Assembly: GCA_019096065.1 (NCBI GenBank)
Contig: JAGUCH010000008.1
Coordinates: 625,001-689,000 of the forward strand
Source: Paracyclopina nana
Lineage: Eukaryota > Arthropoda > Copepoda > Cyclopoida > Cyclopettidae
Length of the DNA stretch: 64,000 nt
Reading direction: 5' to 3'
A program made the translations under genes and the position numbers. Under the pieces are notes generated by a model. That model ran no database searches. It was not told the origin of the DNA and saw only the letters and a program-made list of their open reading frames with translations. The stretch's first letter is position 1. Each line of letters begins with the position of its first letter. Of the stretch, positions 41,601-50,600 are shown piece by piece.

Positions 41601-44600
41601 CTCATCTGCAAGATTGAAAAGGCAGTAAAAAATCGGTAAACCAGCTCAAGTGTTGCTTTTATGGCCAAAAAATGGTGGAAAAAGCCAATATAAATTGTTA
41701 TGGGCTAGCTTGCATGCAAGCAAAGATTTTGCCTTTGTTTTTGATTGACAGCTGACGTGCTGGCTTGACAGGTACAAACGCTTGGAGAAATGGCGCGAAA
41801 ATTCAAAAATAGAGCGGGAAAAATTGCAAGAATGTCATTATTAGCTTTTTTGTTGGTTCTTTTGGCATTTCTCAAATTATCCACTTTAGATATATGCACA
41901 CACACAAAGAAAAGTATAGCAGTAATATAACTTTGGCCTTCCATATCTCAAAGACCAATAAAGATAAACGATCTTGGCCTTTTACGGCCTTTTGTTGTTA
42001 CTCTCGTGTTCTTATAGTGTGAACCACACTGGGGTAAAAAGCAGGGAAAAAAATTTTTAATTTTGCTGAGAAAATGTACTATTACTAGATTTTGCCTAAA
42101 GATTGAGCTCAAATTGGAGAAAAGTGGCTTTTTTTGCAAGTCACTTATATTTCAGGAAATGCTGACCCAATAATTGCTTTCCAAGTCAGCTTAAAACAAT
42201 TAAGCCAGACTTGGAGGAGAAAAAGAGCCAAAAATTTTGTTAAAAGGCCAACAAAGGCTCAGTTCATTTTTTCTCACTTTGGTAGTGATTTAAGTGATAA
42301 GTGGGCCTTTTTAAGGCAAGCCTTTGTCTAGACTTGTCTGAGATCCATTTGGCAAATTGAAATTGCAAGAAAAAGCAGATGCCTTTTTCTCCTCCTACTT
42401 TTTCCCGCCACTCCGCTTTGTTATTGTAATAGCACAATAACTTTTTGGAGAGATTCCAGAATCTTCTGGCCATTTCTGAATGCGTGTCCATTGACACGGA
42501 AGAAAAGGCCATTCACACACAGTACTGACCTTTTTGAGTGAATGAAATCGCAAGCAAAAAACCATCCAATCTGGCAACACTTTTTCATCTAAAGAGAAAC
42601 ACCAAATAATCGCACCTTTTTTGCTCTTTAAGTCCACTCTTTACTTTTCATCTTCTTATCATTTTGAAAGCCTGAAATGATCAACATCTGGAAACACTTT
42701 TTTATCTAAAGCGGTATCCCAAAAGAGAAGCACCAAATAATTGTACCTTTTTTGGACTTTAAGTCTATTCTTTGTATTCTAATGGTTTTAAAAATCTGAT
42801 ATTATCAACATCTGGAAACACTTTTTCATCTAAAGCGCTATCCCAAAAGAGAAGCACCAAATTATTGTACATTTTTTGGTCTTTAAGAGTCTATGCAGGA
42901 GCCAGGTGGCAAATTCATGGTAAGCGAAAATTCTAGAATGAAATGACACCTATCCCAATAGTACCCCCATATAGTGGGATGATTAAGTTATTATGCAACA
43001 TGGGCTTAGAAATGCTCCTGGGCTGAGCTAGAGGCCAATTTTTGGACCTAGGTGAAAAATTGGCGATTTTTTGGCTCTTTTTACAAAGCATTAAAAATTC
43101 AATTGCTCCAGCTAGGCAAGGTTGATCAAAAAAATTTTTTTATCACTTGACTACTGGGTTATGAGGAGTTTTTTTGGTAGCAAATTTTTTTCACCAGGCT
43201 GATTGGTTTGTCAGCTGAAAGAGAAAATGCTCAAAACTGTTTTTATTAAGAAAACTTTTTTGCGGTCGATGGTTTTGGCATAAATCTTTGGCTCTCTGGA
43301 AAGCTCTGATCAAGCCTCACATTATGGCAGGTAGCCTAGGTTGAACTGACCCCATAGCCGCTGAGCTATTCAAGCTTGAATGTGGAAAAAATGGGTATTT
43401 TTCTTTTCTAGTTCATTTAGGGACATTTTTACTTCATAAAATATTTTTTTTTCATAAAATAAAAATTACTTAAATTAAAAAATGGAAAAAAAAATATTAA
43501 TGGTGTTTTGGATTTCTATCACTTAAATACATTACACAAGGCTTGGTACCCCTAGCAATAAGAATAGAATAAGTTAAACAGAGAGTGCTTAAAAAGTGGC
43601 CACAATGGCTCCATTTTTTGAAAAGACATAACCCAGGCATCCAATTTGATTTGGTGCCAGTTCCTGGTACTGCCACAGATACATGTTGCTACAAAACACA
43701 TACCTCGCACTTCTCGCAAAATGGAGCCATTATTATGGCATACAATTGCATTTTGTAGCACCAAGCACAATCTGCCTTGACAGTATTTTCAGAGATGATC
43801 TGTTGCAGTAGTTCCAAATTTGATGCATTCTGGTAGTACCAGGTAAGATACCACATTGGATCATTAATGCACAAGTTAGATCACAAATGGAACATATAGC
43901 CTTGGATCAACAATGAATTGTATGTGGATAGACTATTATGAACCAGACTTGGATCGACAAAATTAATCATCCTTGGATCACCTACAAGAGCAAGGTCTTT
44001 GATAAACCAGAACTGACTACATTTACAAGCTCTTCCCAAGAGAAGGCTAAGAAGCTTACTTAACTTGGTGACCCAAGCCAACTTTGAAAGTCTTGCTATG
44101 TCACCCAAGCCTAGCTGGGAATGTCCTGGCCACCCAACCTTTGTAGATAATATTCCCCAGTAGTATCAGTACATTTTCACAGTAGATCCAAGGACAATGA
44201 GTTTTTCTGCTAGTCTATCCATTTACAGTTTCTTTTAGCAGACCCAGGTCCTTCTCAGTCACAGCAAATGATAAAAGTATTGTCCCATCTTATCAATCCA
44301 AGGACTATGTGCCAATCAAGGGACTTTCTGTTGCAGTCTATCCAGGGACAGTATGTTCTACCCAATCTTAGTACAGCCACAAGACAAATGTGAGTTAGCT
44401 CAAAAGCGTAGACCAAGTTCATAGAATGGACAGTCTATTCAACTAAAAATGAATAACAATTGTCTCCAAATTCAATAGCTTAGCTATGTTTTTTGGCTTC
44501 CTTACTTCATTTGAATTGATTTGATAGTCATTACATAGATTTTTTAATTGAATTTCTAAAACTGACACGAATGCATGACACAAAGTGGACATTAATGAAA

Positions 44601-47600
44601 GACTTGAGCTCAAAAGTCTAGATCATCAAGGTTTATGGAAGATACCATAGATTATTATGACCATAGAAATACATCCAACAAAATTAGAAGTGGGTCCACA
44701 AAAAATGGTGGCCTCTGGGGCCATTTTGAAACCAATTTTTAAACTTCTCTCAGTTTAACTTATTCTATTCTTATTGCTAGGGGTACCAAGCCTTGTGTAA
44801 TGTATTTAAGTGATAGAAATCCAAAACACCATTAATATTTTTTTTCCATTTTTCAATTTAAGTAATTTTTTTTTTATGAAAAAAAAATATTTTATGAAGT
44901 AAAAATGTCCCTAAATGAACTAGAAAAGAAAAATACCCATTTTTTCCACATTCAAGCTTGAATAGCTCAGCGGCTATGGGGTCAGTTCAACCTAGGCTAC
45001 CTGCCATAATGTGAGGCTTGATCAGAGCTTTCCAGAGAGCCAAAGAGTAATGCCAAAACCATCGACCGCAAAAAAGTTTTCTTAATAAAAACAGTTTTGA
45101 GCATTTTCTCTTTCAGCTGACAAACCAATCAGCCTGGTGAAAAAAATTTGCTACCAAAAAACTCCTCATAACCCAGTAGTCAAGTGATAAAAAATTTTTT
45201 TTGATCAACCTTGCCTAGCTGGAGCAATTGAATTTTTAATGCTTTGTAAAAAGAGCCAAAAAATCGCCAATTTTTCACCTAGGTCCAAAAATTGGCCTCT
45301 AGCTCAGCCCAGGAGCATTTCTAAGCCCATGTTGCATAATAACTTAATCATCCCACTATATGGGGGTACTATTGGGATAGGTGTCATTTCATTCTAGAAT
45401 TTTCGCTTACCATGAATTTGCCACCTGGCTCCTGCATAGACTCTTAAGTCCACTCTTTACTTTTTGTTTTCTAATCATTTCAAAAATCTGATATTATCAA
45501 CATCTGGAAACACTTTTTCATCTAAAGCGCTATCCCAAAAGAGAAGCACCATATAATTGTACCTTGTTTAGACTTACGGTCCACAACACTTTAATGTAGG
45601 TCCTCGATTGCTTGTTTCTCTTTTCTAATGGCTTGAATTGGCTTTAAATTGGTGAAATCTGGCCTGGAAATGTAGAATTAGTTAGCCTGGTTTTTTTGCT
45701 GCTGCAACAAATCGACTTTTTTTGCACTAAAGAAGAAGACCAACTGACTCAATGACCTTGGATCAGGAACCAATAACCATTTAGATAAAAACCTGTGGGA
45801 GAAAAAGAGACAAATTTATGTAGTGAAAGAAAAATAAAAGACTGGTACAGCCATTACATCCAGAGTTCAGTTGAGCTAAAAAATGGCTTCTCTCCACTCT
45901 GTTTACCTTCAATTTGGCCTGTCTGCAAAATGCAGGGCAAAATCTGATTTTGCACAAGGCTTTGTTCTTTTAAGATTGAAAAATGTCATTCATGGCAGAG
46001 AACAATTTGCCATCATTCATAGCATTTTATTTGCAAACAAAAAGCAACCTCAATCAGGTTAAAGGTGACAAATTAAAGAAGGAGTAGCCTAGTTTTTTGC
46101 TTGAGTGGCCTCAAGTATTTGGTGTTGTTGGTCTTGTGGCCAAAAAGGAAAGTAATCTGGCTCTTAAAGTGTGTCTCCATCTCTGCAGCAGTTGCAGCCA
46201 GAATCCTGATGATAAAGTTCCAACCACACACAAAACAAGAGCTAGGGAAGAAATTAATTCTTGGCCCCAAACTGAATTTTCCTCCTATTTTTTTGCCAGT
46301 TTTATTTCTTCACCAGAAGAACAGAGCAATAAACTAGAGTTGCACAACTTTAGTTTAGTATTATGATGCTACTAGCATTGTTGCACCAAAAGTGGAATTG
46401 TTGCACTTTGGACGCTTACAAAAACAAAGCTTAAGTACTTGCTTGGTATTCCGGGAAAAAAAGAGCTTATACAGAATGTCCCACCGTTTTCCGCGTACAT
46501 CACACTTTGGACAAAGCGATTTTACAATTTTTAGGCACTTAATTTGTTAACGCATTTAGTCAACATGCAACTAATTTTAATTATTGACGCACTCTTATAA
46601 ACTTTGGGCTCGATCCATGATAGCAAAGCATATGAGTACAATTTACTCCGAAAATTGTGGGACGTTCTGTATTATTTGTAAACATATGGAGAAAAAACAG
46701 GGCATGTTCTTGCTGAGTCATACTGTAGGCCTTTATTAGCATAATTACATCATTTAAGTTGTAGGCCTGAATTACCAGAAATTGCCCATGATTTGCCAGC
46801 GCACAGTGGATTATTCTGTCAGTACGCATTTAGCTTTTACAGAACGTCTCTCAGTTTTCGGAGTAAATGAATCTTGTATGCTTTCGACTCATTGATCGAG
46901 CTCAAAGTCCAGCTGAGTGCGACAACAACAAAAATTTGTTGCATGTTGGCTAGATGCGTTACCAAATGATGTGCCTTAAAATTGTGCGCTCGGTTTAAAT
47001 GAAGTAGCGTTCACTCCGAAAATTGTGGGGCAATCTGTACTCAAATTGATGCTGATAAATTGTAGGGCTTTCAAATATTTTTAATACGAGTGTCTTTTTA
47101 TTCTTAATAATCTTTTTATTTTGCAGTTCCTGCGAGTGGATTGAGCAACTTGAAAGTCTACATCCCTGACACAGTTTTAAGGGGCCACAACATCCAATTC
47201 AATTGCACATTTACGCTCGAAGACGAGAGATTGTTTGCAATTAAATGGTACAGAGGCAACTACGAAATCTTCAGATACATTCCGAGCTACGAAGTTCCAG
47301 TGAAAACGTTTCCCCTTGAAGGATACAACGTCAGTGTAAGTATCTTACAAATCATGCCAAAATACAGAACGTCCCTTTATTTTCGAATTGGGGATAAACT
47401 GAGACTGTAATTTCAAGAAATAGCCGATTTCAAGCTCGACCTGGAAACCGATCTGATTTTTCATAGCATACAAGCTCTGTTTACCCCGAAAATAATGGGA
47501 TGATCTGTATATGGTAAAAAAGGTTATATTTATGACTTCCGCGTAAGATTTCGTATTTGGTGACCTTGGATATATGGCTTTTCTACTGTATGAGGTCACG

Positions 47601-50600
47601 GCCTTTACGGGTAATAAAAAGAAGGCCTTTTCTATACTTCCTAGCTTCTATTCAGGGTCAGACAGGGGCCGGCGCCAGACGCAAAAACCGTTAGAAAAAA
47701 GCCAGACTCCCTGGCGCCACAGTTGTTTATTCAAATAGGCACCTTATAATAGCTATAAAAAAAGTTGATTATTTACACGTTTTTGCTTTTCTTTTCAGCT
47801 GGAGCATTCCACTGGAAATGTCCTGTTCATGTATGATGCCAAGTTCAATAACAGTGGTGCCTACACTTGTGAAGTCATTGTGGACACAACCTTTGACACT
47901 CTGATGTTTACCAAAAAAATGCTTGTTATAGGTAATGCCTCCAGCCATTTCTGGAAAGAGTGTGCTGCTCTTCATCATTTTTGGCCCAAATTTTAATTTA
48001 TTTTGCAGCAGCAGTTTTAGCAGTGGCTTTTGGTATGCAAATTCAGGCCTTTCTTGCCAGAATGAGCAGCAAGCAAGCAGCCTCCTTTTTTCAGCCAAAA
48101 AAAAAAAGAATTTATGACATGATAAATACTGTTTTTGTTTGTCAGATCTCCCAGATGATCACCCTCGCATAACTGGGGTCAATGAACAATACGAGCCTGG
48201 TGAGGGCATCACAGCCACTTGTACTTCTTGGCACAGCAATCCACCAGCCAATCTCAGCTGGTTCATCAATGGAGAGCCGGTGAGTGCCAACAGCCGTAAT
48301 CATTCATAATCAGAGACAAATAATCTCAAGTCTGGGAAAAGCTAGGAGTTTGCCAAAGCCTATTGTTTATTACTTGCGGATTTGATTACTATAAGCCAGT
48401 GGAGGGACAAACTTTTTCGATAGGTGGCGCTTTTCAAGCACATACTTTTGGACAAACTGTAGCACACAAAACTTGTCACGTGATTACGAGCGCCAATTTG
48501 ATTGGCTGATTATTGGAGCCAGGCTCGAACAATTTGGTTTCAACGATGAAAAGCTTGAATATTTGGGAGAGATGCATATTGTTTTATGGCTTGAAAGGCT
48601 ACCATTTTATCTGCAGATTAAGTCGCATTAATGAAGTTTTTTTGGAAAGCACTGCAAAAGCCAAGCAATTGCCGACTTTTGATCGCCTATGTAGCGCAGC
48701 CATGTCAAATGTATTTGCTCAAGTTGTGGCGCTAGATGGCGCTGCAAATCTAGCGACTTTACGCTTTTGGCTTATTGCTAATGCGAAATGAAGCTAAACA
48801 TGACAAATTGGACATAAATCAAGCATGAAATATGTCTAGCCAACATGAACATGATTGCGCATGAAAATTATTGGATAGAGGACTTCACAGCACGGTTCCA
48901 ACAGCTGAAAAATGGCGGCGATAAACAGCCCTTGTTTTATTCGCTAGTTGACACATTTTTACGAAACGCGTACAATAAAGTACTTTCTTGTACATTTCGC
49001 CTCCTCAGGGGAAACTTTTGTCGAGCAGACAGCAGTGCACAAATTGTTTCAATATTCCTATATAGACGTTTGTGCAGTTCAAATCAACTTTTGCACTGGC
49101 TGCTTTGCAAAAGATTCCCCCTGAGGAAAACTAGTAAGAATTGGCAGAGACACAAAAAATTCCAATTCAATTATCCGTGACTGTAGATAGGTACAAATTC
49201 AGAATGTTGTGCGAAATAACTGGTTTGCGTTGGCTAATTTCACTCAGCATTCAATAGGCCATTCTCATATTGCCTGAAAAAGCAAAGCTCAGGTACAAAA
49301 AGCTAAGCAAATGCTCAACTTATAAAGCAAAGCAGCTGCATCTTTTACCTGTTGAGCAGCATAACTGGTTTGCGTTGGCCAATTTGGCTGAACGCTCTAA
49401 GCAAGCAGCTGCTTTAGGTCATTCGCATACTGGTAGAAAAAAACTAAACTCAGGTAGAAAGAAATTTAAATAGAAATATGTAAAGTAAATAAGATGCTTT
49501 TTATTTAATGGTTAGCGATTTTAAAAAAGCTAAATTAGATAGCGCAAACCAGTTATGTCGCTCAACTTGTCAAAGATGCAGCTGCTTTGCTTTTAACGTT
49601 AAGCATTTGCTTAGCTTTTTGTACCCTTGCTTTGCTTTTTCAGGCAATATGAGAACAGCCTATTGAATGTTGAGCAAAATTAGCCAACGCAAACCAGTTA
49701 TGTCAATCAACGCTTAAATTGAATCATACAGCTGTTTTGCTTCAAATGTAGAGAGTTTGCTTAGCTTGTTTTTACCCTAACTTTGTACGGCAATATGAGA
49801 ACGACCTCAAATGTGATCTCAACCGCTCTCGCTTTATTTAATAGCAAATGTTCATTACATGACTTGGCCAAGATCCGTTGAAACAAAAACAATATGAGAT
49901 GAAACCCAAAACTAGGAGAAGAACTTTGATTAGTTTTTCTCAGCGAAACATGAGCACATTGTTACGTCAATATTAATTATTGCGGCCTCTCATATTACAT
50001 GTCATGGCTATAAATTAGAAATGCTAATAAACAATGCAAGTGCCATCATTCATGCTTTTTCTTCAAGCATTATTGGGCTTTACTTAACACCTTTTACTTG
50101 AAAAGTTGCGCTAAAAAGGCTGCTTTAATATGATTGTGCTCCAGTCAATAATAGTATGCATGTCAAAATGGGAGAGCTGTGCCCATTTTAATCTCTGGGC
50201 ATTAATGCATAATTTGACACACTCAATATTCACCCATGTGTGACCTTAATGACACACATGGCCTTCATTTTGGTTGTCATACTACACTCAAATTAGAGCA
50301 ATGACACATAAAAAACACACATTTTATTGAAGCAACAACATTGAACCACTAAAATGGCGTTTACCACTTTTGCCTGGTCAATAAAACATAATATGGCTTT
50401 AAGGCTTTTTTGCTTGCTGCCACAGGAGCAAATAACAAACAACAGCTTTCTCTTTTATTTCAAATAAAAAGCTGGCTTGGTGGTAGAATTTCGCTTAATT
50501 ACTGAGGGCAGGCAGAAGGTATGAAAATAATGCAATTATGGATCCTTTTTCAGCTAGCAAAAAAATGTGTTCATTCTTGGGCTTTGGCTGATATTACAAA

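Larger units (their letters stand above)
8627..47126 (+). other. beat: beat intron 1 (38,500 bp)
   Basis: Runs from donor GTAAGC at 8627 to acceptor TTTTATTTTGCAG at 47126. It holds most of the repeats listed below and no confident nested gene. Three sense-strand CAG/GTAAG sites with pyrimidine tracts (18345/18346, 26679/26680, 37356/37357) divide it into segments of 9719, 8334, 10677 and 9770 bp. Confidence 0.88.

Noticed and set aside
43840..43847. CAGGTAAG as a fourth recursive splice site
   Set aside because: It lacks a pyrimidine tract, sits in the TTAA element interior, and breaks the even spacing of the other three.
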